A DNA stretch of 64,000 nucleotides from Paraflavitalea sp. CAU 1676 (GTDB lineage Bacteria; Bacteroidota; Bacteroidia; Chitinophagales; Chitinophagaceae), in the NCBI RefSeq assembly GCF_029223285.1, contig NZ_JARHUJ010000008.1, positions 310,001-374,000 of the forward strand. Direction: 5' to 3'. Positions 34,816-42,816 of the stretch are shown here, piece after piece (positions within the stretch are counted from its first letter, which is position 1; every line of letters starts with the position of its first letter). A program made the position numbers and the translations under genes. The notes under the pieces are model-generated. The model searched no databases. It worked only from the letters and a program-made list of their open reading frames with translations, and was not told the origin of the DNA.

Positions 34816-35421
34816 TCATGACTTTCTCTTGATAGAGCATCCGATAGAACGGGATTGTTTAACGCTCACATCCTTACCGGCGGTCACTTCATCAATTGCT
34901 TCCTTAAGGTGCTTGCGGTTTACAGCTTCGGCATTATTTGGATTGTCGTCGATGGCGCCGTGGTAAACCAGCTTTCCTGCTTTGTCGAACAGGAAACATT
35001 CCGGTGTACGGGTTGCGCCAAATGCGTCGGCGAGTTCATTGTTTTTGTCTTCGGCATAATACCAGTTGAAGCCCTGGCCATCTCCGTATTTCTTCATCGC
35101 TTCGAGCGATTCGGAACCGGCGCGGTTGCCTTCATTCGAGTTGAGCAATACTACGCCCACTTGTTTATCCTGTGCGTATTTGCAAACTTCGTTTGTGCGG
35201 GATTGGTTGTTGATCACCACCGGGCAGGTATTGCAACTGAACATGACCAGCAGGCCATTGTCGCGGGTAGCTCCTTTAAGGGTAAGTTCTTTGCCCGAAA
35301 TGTCTTTGATCTTGTTCTCTGCTTTGGGAAGTGGTGCGCCGATCGGCAGTGGGTCCGTGTGGACGGTGAAGGCCAGCAATGCTATGACCGGTAGCACCAG
35401 GCATGTCACAAGCTTCTTCAT
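34816..35421 (-). CDS. Secreted redoxin/thioredoxin-fold protein
   Basis: 201 residues with a signal peptide (MKKLVTCLVLPVIALLAFTV). An AhpC/TSA-like redoxin domain follows. The CxxC is in MFSCNTCPVVINNQSRTNEV (Cys63, Cys66), and VGVVLLNSNEGNRAGSESLE, then GATRTPECFLFDKAGKLVYH (cis-Pro region), complete the fold. This resembles the thioredoxin-like proteins with a CxTC site that are common in Bacteroidota. Two extra cysteines occur, one in the EVCKYAQ segment and one near the C-terminus (IGCSIKRKS). It is probably a periplasmic thiol oxidoreductase. It lies 34 bases after yihY on the same strand. Confidence 0.8.
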   Translation of the reverse strand: MKKLVTCLVLPVIALLAFTVHTDPLPIGAPLPKAENKIKDISGKELTLKGATRDNGLLVMFSCNTCPVVINNQSRTNEVCKYAQDKQVGVVLLNSNEGNRAGSESLEAMKKYGDGQGFNWYYAEDKNNELADAFGATRTPECFLFDKAGKLVYHGAIDDNPNNAEAVNRKHLKEAIDEVTAGKDVSVKQSRSIGCSIKRKS

Positions 35422-35455
35422 GATACAATGGTTTTACTACAAGTTAACGAAAAAA

Positions 35456-36418
35456 TCATTTCGCCAGCTGCCCACTTGTCTCATGTTTTACCCGTTCATC
35501 AGACAACGCCTTGATTGAGTGGATACTCACGTTCAATTCATAGCCGATTAATAATACCAGCGAATTGATGTATATCACGATCATAAGCACAATGATGGTG
35601 CCAATTGAGCCGTAAAGTGCATTGTATTTGCCAAAACTGCTCACGAACAGGGAAAAGCCCACCGTAGAGAGGATGCTGAGAAAAGTAGCCAGTATTGACC
35701 CTGGCGATACGATGCTCCATCGCTTCTTGATGGCCGGCGCATATTTGTAAATAAAGCCAAATGCGTAAAAGATTAACGCTATCAGGAATCCCCAGCGCAC
35801 GAATTTGATGATCGACTTCACGAAGTTGCTGCTGATACCCATCCAACTCAATACGATACCCTGCAGCGAGAGCAATAACAGGCAGGAAAAGATGAGGCCC
35901 ATCATCAGCAAAGTTAGCTTGATAGCTGCCCAGCGGGTTTGTAATCCTGTTCTGCGTTGAAAGCCAATATAGTTCTTATTGAAGGAGCGCATCAGCCCCA
36001 TCATGCCGTTGGAGGCGAAGAAGATCAGCAATATGAAGCCGAAAGAGAGGAGTCCTATCTTAGGATCGTTCCAGAAGCCGTCGACGAATTTGATGATCTC
36101 TTTGTTGTATTCGGGAGCGGGGATCATGTCCCGGATAATTCTTTTCAGTTCCCATTGCACCGATCTTTTCCTGATGAAGGGCAACTGGGGTATCAGGGTG
36201 AACAGGAACAGGCATGTAGGGGGGATGGCCATGATGAAGTTGTACGATACGGCCGAGGCCCTTTCTGTGAGCCCTACTTTCTTCACCTGCTCGAAGAAGA
36301 ATACCCCCACGTCATACAGCGGCACCCGATCGAAGCCAGGCAATATGATGTGCTTGCTTCTGTCCGTTACGAATTTAACGGGCGGTAAGTTCAGCAGTAT
36401 GCGCTCCAGTTTGTTCAT
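35456..36418 (-). CDS. YihY/BrkB family inner-membrane protein
   Basis: 320 residues with about six membrane helices. Family blocks: the FFFEQVKKVGLTERASAVSY amphipathic entry, FIMAIPPTCLFLFTLIP, GLLSFGFILLIFFASNGMMG, LTLLMMGLIFSCLLLLSLQG, RWGFLIALIFYAFGFIYKYA and YGSIGTIIVLMIVIYINSLV before LLIGYELN. The role of YihY proteins is unsettled; the old ribonuclease BN label is known to be wrong. It follows mltG by 24 bases and is probably co-transcribed with it. Confidence 0.88.
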   Translation of the reverse strand: MNKLERILLNLPPVKFVTDRSKHIILPGFDRVPLYDVGVFFFEQVKKVGLTERASAVSYNFIMAIPPTCLFLFTLIPQLPFIRKRSVQWELKRIIRDMIPAPEYNKEIIKFVDGFWNDPKIGLLSFGFILLIFFASNGMMGLMRSFNKNYIGFQRRTGLQTRWAAIKLTLLMMGLIFSCLLLLSLQGIVLSWMGISSNFVKSIIKFVRWGFLIALIFYAFGFIYKYAPAIKKRWSIVSPGSILATFLSILSTVGFSLFVSSFGKYNALYGSIGTIIVLMIVIYINSLVLLIGYELNVSIHSIKALSDERVKHETSGQLAK

Positions 36419-36442
36419 TAGTATCCTTGGTTCCTCGCTTGT

Positions 36443-37492
36443 TTAGTTGGCTGCACTGCTATCTTCAGCGGCTTTTTTCTTTGCCGCCCGCTCGTCCATC
36501 GATTTGTGGAATTCACGGGCATAGGCCATATGGTCCTTATAGTTCTCGGTGAAGATATGTTTTGTAAGATCGGGACTCACTACAAAATACAAATACTTTG
36601 TCGTTGGTGACTGGAGTACTTTATCGAGTGTGGTGAGTGACGGTGTGCAAATGGGGCCCGGGGGCAATCCTTTGTTCCGGTAGGTATTGTACGGCGATTC
36701 TACCTGCAGGTGTTTTTCGTATATGCGTTTGATGGTGAAATCGCGCAGGGCAAACTTCACGGTGGGGTCGGCCTGCAACATCATGCCGCTGCGGTACCTG
36801 TTGAGGTATACGCTGGCCATGGTGTCCTTTTCGCGGTTGTTCTGGGTTTCTTCTTCAATGATGGATGCCAGGGTATAGGCTTGTACCGTAGTAAGTCCAT
36901 GGTCTTTGGCCTGTTGTTGCCTTTCGGGTGTCCATACCTTTTTGTATTCGGCAAACAGTTTTTTGAAGATACCCGGTGGGGTATTGTTCCAGAAGTAGGT
37001 GTAGGTATTGGGGTATACGGTGGCCATGATGGTATTGGCATCGAAGCCATAGGCTTTGAGGGTATCCTCATTGCTCATGTATGCCATTACGGAGGCGGAG
37101 TCGCACTCGAATTTGCGGCCAATGAGGGCGGCCAAATCTTCTTTGGTGCGCACCTTGGTGATCACAAGGTTTACGGGCACCTGGCGGCCATTGCGCAGCA
37201 TGCGCACGATATCCGACAGGCTCATGCCTTTGCTGATCTCGTATTTACCGGGCCTGATCATTTCGGGCAGGTCCATACGGCGGGCCAGGAAATCGAACGA
37301 CCCGGGGTTGCGCACGAAGTTGCTGTCTTTGATGGTTTGCAGCACTTCGTCGTAGTTGGCGTGGCCGGTACGGATGTAGAGGTATTTGTGTTTTTCGGCA
37401 AAGGGTGTATTGCCCATAAAGAACCGCCAGCCTATAAATGCAGCACCGGCCAAAAGGATAATAAGTACGATCAGTATCAGCTTCTTCCACAT
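36443..37492 (-). CDS. mltG: Endolytic peptidoglycan transglycosylase MltG
   Basis: 349 residues from the ATG at 37492 (MWKKLILIVLIILLAGAAFI), chosen because it opens directly on the membrane anchor; an upstream ATG adds 27 residues. MltG cleaves nascent glycan strands and ends their elongation. The YceG/MltG domain is complete: PGKYEISKGMSLSDIVRMLR (LysM-like part), the catalytic segment TLASIIEEETQNNREKD, then LQADPTVKFAL, YNTYRNKGLPPGPICTP and TKYLYFVVSPD. It is second in line behind secG, but a terminator separates them. Confidence 0.93.
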   Translation of the reverse strand: MWKKLILIVLIILLAGAAFIGWRFFMGNTPFAEKHKYLYIRTGHANYDEVLQTIKDSNFVRNPGSFDFLARRMDLPEMIRPGKYEISKGMSLSDIVRMLRNGRQVPVNLVITKVRTKEDLAALIGRKFECDSASVMAYMSNEDTLKAYGFDANTIMATVYPNTYTYFWNNTPPGIFKKLFAEYKKVWTPERQQQAKDHGLTTVQAYTLASIIEEETQNNREKDTMASVYLNRYRSGMMLQADPTVKFALRDFTIKRIYEKHLQVESPYNTYRNKGLPPGPICTPSLTTLDKVLQSPTTKYLYFVVSPDLTKHIFTENYKDHMAYAREFHKSMDERAAKKKAAEDSSAAN

Positions 37493-37555
37493 AGGTATAA
37501 AAGATTGACGCTCTAAAATAGTTAAAGCAGGCAGAATTGGAAACTTATGGCCAGT

Positions 37556-37586
37556 AATAAAAAACCCTGCCATTTCCGGCAGGGTT
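37556..37586 (-). terminator. Terminator of the miaB-secG operon
   Basis: A 9-bp stem AACCCTGCC / GGCAGGGTT (37563-37571 with 37578-37586), followed on the minus strand by TTTTTTATT. Confidence 0.85.
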
Positions 37587-37609
37587 GCAATATGTTGTTC
37601 GATCAGGTT

Positions 37610-37936
37610 TTACTTGGCTGCAGGTGCTGGTACTGTTCCCTGAGCAGGGGTGGTAGCAGGAGCTGTTTGCTGTGTAGAAGGCCTGATGTTGGAATCGTTC
37701 ACTGAAGGGCCACCGCCTTTGATAAAGAAGGCTGAGCAGAGGCAGAGCAATGCAATGGCTACCGCCATGATCCAGGTTCCTTTTTCCAGTACGTCGGTCG
37801 TTTGTTTTACGCCCATGAACTGGGAGTTGAAACCGGCGATATTACCGGCCAGGCCACCGCCTTTGGGGTTTTGGATAAGGATAAACAAGCCCATCGCTAC
37901 ACTTGCTATAATGATCAGTATCAGGAAAAAAATCAT
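37610..37936 (-). CDS. secG: Preprotein translocase subunit SecG
   Basis: 108 residues. It has two membrane helices (LILIIIASVAMGLFILIQ and GTWIMAVAIALLCLCSAFFI) around the conserved SecG segment NPKGGGLAGNIAG with FMGVKQTTDVLEKGTW. SecG assists SecYE in moving proteins across the inner membrane. A Thr/Pro/Ala-rich tail (PSTQQTAPATTPAQGTVPAP) of about 30 residues is usual in this phylum. The start codon lies one base after the stop of the preceding TPR-like gene, so they are translated from one message. Confidence 0.93.
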   Translation of the reverse strand: MIFFLILIIIASVAMGLFILIQNPKGGGLAGNIAGFNSQFMGVKQTTDVLEKGTWIMAVAIALLCLCSAFFIKGGGPSVNDSNIRPSTQQTAPATTPAQGTVPAPAAK

Positions 37937-37937
37937 A

Positions 37938-39128
37938 TCACAATGCTTTTATTTGTTCAATACGAGCTGCAAAATAAGGGGTTTTGGCGGGATTCAGCAA
38001 ACTTAATTTCTCGTATATCGCTATGGCTTTCTGCTTACTACCTTGCTTCACCCAAACCTCGGCCATGGCTTCTGTAACGATCTCTTTGCCTTCTACGGAT
38101 GGGCTCGCAAATGCCTGGATCGATTGCTGTACCGTATCCTCATCGCCTGCGTTCGGGATATCCGGGTTGCCGGCTGTGGGCGGTATCTTTTTCATGCTCC
38201 TCAGCCAGTCGGTAAAGCTTTTCAGCTGTTTGCCCAGTTTGTCCTTCATGTCCACATCCCGCAGTTTGATGCCGAGAGAGGCGAAATAGTCGATGGTATG
38301 GTAAGGTTCAAATACCGGCTCTTCGTTTTCGCTGATCGATGGCTTAAAGGCTTCCGATAAGCCGGAAATGCCCGGTAATGGTATGGTAATCAATGGAGTC
38401 TCCTGCGCAGCAGCAGGTGTATCCTGCACGTTTTCAGCGGGTTGTGAGGCGGCTGATGGGGTGCTGGCTGGCCCTGCGGCGGTGACATCGCCAGGTACAA
38501 AAAATACGGGCTGTATCTTAAAGGCCTCGATGGCCTCCGGGGTTTCAGTAGCGCTAGCCGGAATTTCGGCCGTGGTGATGGCCGGCGGCACATCGTCTAC
38601 CAGGCTCAGGGGTTCTTCTACCAGACTTACCGGTTCGGATACGCCGGGGATGAGTATTTCGGTTTCGTCGATATCGTTGATCTCGTTTGCGGCGGGCTCG
38701 GGCATTGCGATCCTGGTCTCCACCACGGGGGCTACGAATGCTTCGGGGGCGGCAATTGCCTCGGGGGCTGTCGGTGTTTCCTCTACTGGGTTTGTAGCGG
38801 TGGGGATGGTTGCCTCAGCATCCGGTGCCGGGCGGGTTGTTACGGGTTCCGACCGGTGCGTTGGGATTAGCAGCGTTTCTGCTACCGGCTCATGCTCCTG
38901 GAGGGTCCAGTGCAACCACAAAGGATTATTGAACCAGGCAACGGCATGGGCCGATTGGGTGGCGGCACGGTCGGGGGCCGTATCGTACACTTTCTTGGCC
39001 AGCAGCCAGTGACCTACTGTTGAGTAGGGATGGTCTTCCGTGAACTGCTGCAGCACCTGCTCGGGTACTTCCTGCAGGGAATCCTTTTGAAAAAAGTGTT
39101 TTACAATCGTATGGATATGTTGTTGCAT
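37938..39128 (-). CDS. TPR-like protein of unknown function, upstream of secG
   Basis: 396 residues, no signal peptide. The N-terminus (IVKHFFQKDSLQEVPEQVLQ, YSTVGHWLLAKKVYD) and the C-terminus (GKEIVTEAMAEVWVKQGSKQ, KAIAIYEKLSLLNPAKTPYF) look like helical-repeat segments; the latter is a TPR. Between them, about residues 90-265 form a Pro/Ala/Glu/Thr-rich low-complexity linker. It lies between lptE (8 bases before it) and secG (1 base after it), an arrangement I recall from related genomes. The linked position suggests an envelope role, but none is established. Confidence 0.6.
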   Translation of the reverse strand: MQQHIHTIVKHFFQKDSLQEVPEQVLQQFTEDHPYSTVGHWLLAKKVYDTAPDRAATQSAHAVAWFNNPLWLHWTLQEHEPVAETLLIPTHRSEPVTTRPAPDAEATIPTATNPVEETPTAPEAIAAPEAFVAPVVETRIAMPEPAANEINDIDETEILIPGVSEPVSLVEEPLSLVDDVPPAITTAEIPASATETPEAIEAFKIQPVFFVPGDVTAAGPASTPSAASQPAENVQDTPAAAQETPLITIPLPGISGLSEAFKPSISENEEPVFEPYHTIDYFASLGIKLRDVDMKDKLGKQLKSFTDWLRSMKKIPPTAGNPDIPNAGDEDTVQQSIQAFASPSVEGKEIVTEAMAEVWVKQGSKQKAIAIYEKLSLLNPAKTPYFAARIEQIKAL

Positions 39129-39136
39129 GAAGGTTT

Positions 39137-39739
39137 TTACCAGTTTGAGAATAAGCGGTTGAAGGCTTCATCCACCATGTTCTTGATGATGTCTGGCGTC
39201 AGCTGCGGTTCGGCCTGGGTAAGGGAAAGGCTGGCGTTGAAGTCGAAGTTACGGGAAACCGTGGCTTCGAAGTTCGATTTGGGATCGTCCGGGTTCTTGT
39301 TGTTCACCAGTTTGATCGACATGGCGACGGTAAGCCGGTTAATCGATGCCTGCTGGTTGGATATAGCGGATGTGCTGACATCGTAACCGGTGACGGTGCC
39401 CGATATCTGGTAATCGCCATTGTCCTGTACCGGCGACAGACGGGTTTGACCCACGATCTTTTGCCGCAGTTTATCGGTGATCTGCGGGCTCAATTGCGGG
39501 TTCACGTACCGTGCTTTGTTGAGGAACAGTTCTACCTGAAAGGTCTTCACATCGGCCGGTATGCTGCCCAGGTCTTTGAACGAATAGCAGCCGCCGAGTA
39601 CCAGCATACCGGCGAGCAACAACAGGGCCAGGAACCGGATGCCGGTAGCCTTGAACCATTGATGCAGTGTATTGCCGATATTGCCGGACCGGCTGGCGGT
39701 CCCGTTACGCTTTATAATGAGGTCATTCTTTGATATCAT
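39137..39739 (-). CDS. lptE: LptE family LPS-assembly lipoprotein
   Basis: 200 residues. A hydrophobic stretch and lipobox (LALLLLAGMLVLGGCYSF) put the lipid on a Cys near residue 51. The N-terminal 30 residues before it look unusual; the true start may be internal, but no better ATG is visible. The mature part, LGSIPADVKTFQVELFLNKA, LSPQITDKLRQKIVGQTRLS, DYQISGTVTGYDVSTSA, matches the Bacteroidota LptE family, the plug of the LptD lipopolysaccharide translocon in the outer membrane. Its 5' end overlaps the end of the sigma-54-type activator gene by 17 bases. Confidence 0.85.
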   Translation of the reverse strand: MISKNDLIIKRNGTASRSGNIGNTLHQWFKATGIRFLALLLLAGMLVLGGCYSFKDLGSIPADVKTFQVELFLNKARYVNPQLSPQITDKLRQKIVGQTRLSPVQDNGDYQISGTVTGYDVSTSAISNQQASINRLTVAMSIKLVNNKNPDDPKSNFEATVSRNFDFNASLSLTQAEPQLTPDIIKNMVDEAFNRLFSNW

Positions 39740-40967
39740 ATTCTTTTAACTTACGGTATAAGGTCCTTTCACTGATTCCCAGATCGGTGGCGGCGTCTTT
39801 TCTTTTGCCTTTGTGTTTTTTGAGCGCCTTCATGATCAGGTCTTTTTCCATATCCATGATGTTGAGGGAATCCTCTACTTCTTCATGATGATGGATAGCA
39901 TCGTCGTGGTGCAGCATTACCGGTTGTGCGCTGGTTACCGCGCCTGGCTGCTGCATGATCGACGGCGCCATGATCTCCTTGCCGCCCTTCAGTTCATTGA
40001 TCATGGACTGATGTTGCTGGGCCATGCCTGGATTCTGCAATATCTCCACAAACATCTTCTTCAGTTCCGTTACATCTTTCTTCATATCGAAGAAGAGCTT
40101 GTACAGGATCTCGCGTTCGTTGGCAAATTCATGCCCGTTGGTGTTGCCGGTATTGCCTACGAATATCGGGAGCCTGTTCGAGGTGTCCCTATCGGGCAAA
40201 AAGCGGCGGAGCTCCTGGGCAGTTACCTGCTTGTCGGTGGCAAGAACGGAAATCTGCTCCGCAATATTCTTCAATTCACGAATATTTCCGGGCCAGCCAT
40301 AGTTAATTAACACATCTTTCGCCTCATCGTCAAGCTGGATGGGCATTGCCTTGTATTTCTCTGCGAAATCAACAGCGAAACGCCTGAACAGCAGGGGTAC
40401 ATCTTCTTTGCGATCGCGCAGGGCGGGCACGCGGATGGGCACCGTGCTGAGGCGGTAATAAAGGTCTTCGCGGAACTTTCCGTTTTGGGTGAATTCCAAC
40501 AGGTCTTTATTGGTGGCTGCAATGACGCGTACATCGGTCTTTTGTACCTTGGACGAACCTACCCGGATGAACTCACCGGTTTCCAGTACACGCAACAGGC
40601 GCGCCTGGGTGCCGAGCGGCATTTCGCCAATTTCATCGAGGAAGATGGTTCCTCCGTTCACGGTTTCGAAATAGCCTTTGCGGGAATCTACTGCGCCGGT
40701 AAAGGATCCTTTTTCGTGACCAAAGAGTTCGGAGTCGATGGTTCCTTCGGGAATGGCGCCGCAGTTGACCGCAATGAAGGGGTTATGCTTACGGTTTGAA
40801 AGGGCATGAATGATCTGCGAGAAGGCTTCTTTACCGGCCCCGCTCTCGCCGCTGATCAATACGGTGAGATCGGTATTGGCTACCTGGGCGGCTACCTGCA
40901 GGGCAAAGTTCAATGCAGGTGAGTTGCCAATGATGCCGAAGCGGTTTTTGATTGATTGGATATCCAT
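39723..40967 (-). CDS. Sigma-54-interacting AAA+ transcriptional activator with Fis-type HTH
   Basis: 414 residues from the ATG at 40967 (MDIQSIKNRFGIIGNSPALN); a GTG two codons earlier is possible. There is no N-terminal receiver or sensor domain. The AAA+ part has Walker A GESGAGKE, the sigma-54 contact loop as GSFTGA (usual form GAFTGA), Walker B GTIFLDEIGEMP, and NYGWPGNIREL. A long His/Met-rich linker (QQPGAVTSAQPVMLHHDDAI) leads to the Fis HTH (KRKDAATDLGISERTLYRKL). It activates sigma-54 promoters; its targets are unknown. It lies between miaB (75 bases) and lptE (overlap). Confidence 0.9.
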   Translation of the reverse strand: MDIQSIKNRFGIIGNSPALNFALQVAAQVANTDLTVLISGESGAGKEAFSQIIHALSNRKHNPFIAVNCGAIPEGTIDSELFGHEKGSFTGAVDSRKGYFETVNGGTIFLDEIGEMPLGTQARLLRVLETGEFIRVGSSKVQKTDVRVIAATNKDLLEFTQNGKFREDLYYRLSTVPIRVPALRDRKEDVPLLFRRFAVDFAEKYKAMPIQLDDEAKDVLINYGWPGNIRELKNIAEQISVLATDKQVTAQELRRFLPDRDTSNRLPIFVGNTGNTNGHEFANEREILYKLFFDMKKDVTELKKMFVEILQNPGMAQQHQSMINELKGGKEIMAPSIMQQPGAVTSAQPVMLHHDDAIHHHEEVEDSLNIMDMEKDLIMKALKKHKGKRKDAATDLGISERTLYRKLKEYDIKE

Positions 40968-41042
40968 AGTCACAATTCTTTTAGCTCATTTAATCTGGTT
41001 TCACAATTCCTGCCATCATCCTTTATTATTAGCAGCCGGTGA

Positions 41043-42467
41043 TTACTCAACGATATGACCGATCAGCGTTCCGCCGGTGCATTCCGTTACAGTAACCATC
41101 GCATAATCGCCTTTGTTCAATGCGTGGCCGCCTTTGGGAAAAACTACTACTTTGTACTGACTGGTACGGCCCATCCAATCGTTGGCACTTTTCTTAGAGT
41201 CACCCTCGATCAACACCTTTACGGTTTTGCCGAGATCCTTCATATTGCTTTCGTGACTAAGCTTGCGTTGCATGTTGATGATCTCTTCCAGCCTTCTCTT
41301 CTTTAAGTCTTCGGGTATATCATCTTTGTAACGGCGGGCAGCCAGTGTGCCCGGCCTTTCGCTGTAGAAGAACATGTAGGCGTAATCGTATTTACTGTAC
41401 TCCATGATGCTAAGCGTATCCTGGTGATCTTCTTCCGTTTCGGTGCAGAAGCCCGCGATGATATCGGCGCTGATGCTGCAGTCGGGGATGATCTTCATGA
41501 TGCGATCTACCTTGGCCATGTACCACTCCCTGGTATAGGTGCGGTTCATCAGTTGCAGGATACGGGTAGAGCCACTCTGCACAGGCAGGTGTATGTATTT
41601 GCAGATGTTCTCGTATTTCGCAATGGTATACAGCACATCATCATTGATGTCTTTGGGATGGGAGGTGGAGAAACGCACACGCAGCAGCGGGTTCACGAGG
41701 GCCACTCTTTCGAGCAACTCAGCGAAGGTGACGATGTGCTCGCCATTGATGCCACTGCTCCAGTAATAGCTGTCTACGTTTTGTCCCAGCAGGGTTACTT
41801 CGCGGTATCCCTGGTTGAACAGGTCCTGGCATTCCTTCACGATGGAGTCTGCATCGCGGCTGCGTTCGCGGCCACGGGTAAAAGGTACCACGCAAAAGGA
41901 GCACATATTGTTGCATCCCCGCATGATGCTCACAAAGGCGTTGATGCCATTGCTGTTGAGCCTGATGGGGGCGATGTCGGCATAGGTTTCTTCCCGGCTA
42001 AGGAGTACGTTCACCGCCTTCTGACCTTCGGCCGCTTCTTCGATAAGGCCGGGTAATGTGCGGTAGGCATCGGGACCTACTACCAAGTCTACCAGTTTTT
42101 CTTCTTCCAGCAGTTTGGACTTCAGGCGCTCGGCCATGCAGCCCAATACGCCGATGAGGGCGCCGGGTTTTTCTTCCTTTACCGTGCGCAGGTCGCTGAG
42201 GCGCTTGCGCACCGTTTGCTCGGCCTTCTCGCGGATGGAGCAGGTATTGATCAATATCAGGTCGGCTTCTTCGTAGTTGCGGGTAGCTCCAAAACCACTC
42301 TCGTTGAGGATAGAGGCCACAATCTCGCTATCCGAGAAATTCATCGCACATCCATAACTCTCTATGTAAAACTTCTTGCCATAGGCAACAGGGTCATTCA
42401 CGAAGGGGGCATAGGTTTCTCCCTGGCGATTTTCGTCCTGTTTGGTATGGGTAATCAGATCCGGCAT
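41043..42467 (-). CDS. miaB: tRNA-2-methylthio-N6-dimethylallyladenosine synthase MiaB
   Basis: 474 residues. MiaB adds a methylthio group to i6A37 of tRNA, using radical SAM chemistry. The N-terminal MTTase cluster cysteines appear in [24 protein letters not shown] and [10 protein letters not shown]. The radical SAM site is [20 protein letters not shown] (CxxxCxxC). The C-terminal TRAM domain runs from about residue 415 ([17 protein letters not shown] to [20 protein letters not shown]). The length is typical. It is the first gene of the run that leads to secG. Confidence 0.96.
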   Translation of the reverse strand: MPDLITHTKQDENRQGETYAPFVNDPVAYGKKFYIESYGCAMNFSDSEIVASILNESGFGATRNYEEADLILINTCSIREKAEQTVRKRLSDLRTVKEEKPGALIGVLGCMAERLKSKLLEEEKLVDLVVGPDAYRTLPGLIEEAAEGQKAVNVLLSREETYADIAPIRLNSNGINAFVSIMRGCNNMCSFCVVPFTRGRERSRDADSIVKECQDLFNQGYREVTLLGQNVDSYYWSSGINGEHIVTFAELLERVALVNPLLRVRFSTSHPKDINDDVLYTIAKYENICKYIHLPVQSGSTRILQLMNRTYTREWYMAKVDRIMKIIPDCSISADIIAGFCTETEEDHQDTLSIMEYSKYDYAYMFFYSERPGTLAARRYKDDIPEDLKKRRLEEIINMQRKLSHESNMKDLGKTVKVLIEGDSKKSANDWMGRTSQYKVVVFPKGGHALNKGDYAMVTVTECTGGTLIGHIVE

Positions 42468-42816
42468 CAGTTATTCAAAATTTGAAAGGGGCAAAGATAG
42501 CTAAAATGAGGGATAAATAATGACAGGATGGCAGGGCTACAACCACTGCCTTCCTTGTTGAACGATAAAACGATTGTTAGTCTGTTCTCAAATGAAAATG
42601 TGGTTAAAAAATGTAAACGGGCGAACAAGTCCGGGTAGATAAAAAGCGTCTGTAGGGTGGAATAACCGGCTAAAGTGGCGGTTGGCGGGGGATACAGTAG
42701 CGGGAAGGGGCCATTCCGGTGTCCTGATTGTACAGGGCTTCCGTTCATACCTGAAATATGGATATTGGACCCAATTGATTTAGCAATTTTTCATGAAAAG
42801 TTAACTTTACGCTTGC
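42468..42816. promoter_or_regulatory. Divergent gap between miaB and the barrel gene
   Basis: 349 bases. A minus-strand -7 element, TATCTTTG (42492-42499), lies 25 bases before miaB. The rest is A/T-rich near the barrel gene and otherwise featureless to my eye. Confidence 0.45.

Noticed and set aside
41043-42467. RimO rather than MiaB
   Set aside because: The N-terminal [11 protein letters not shown] block and the overall motif set fit MiaB better; RimO has a different opening sequence.
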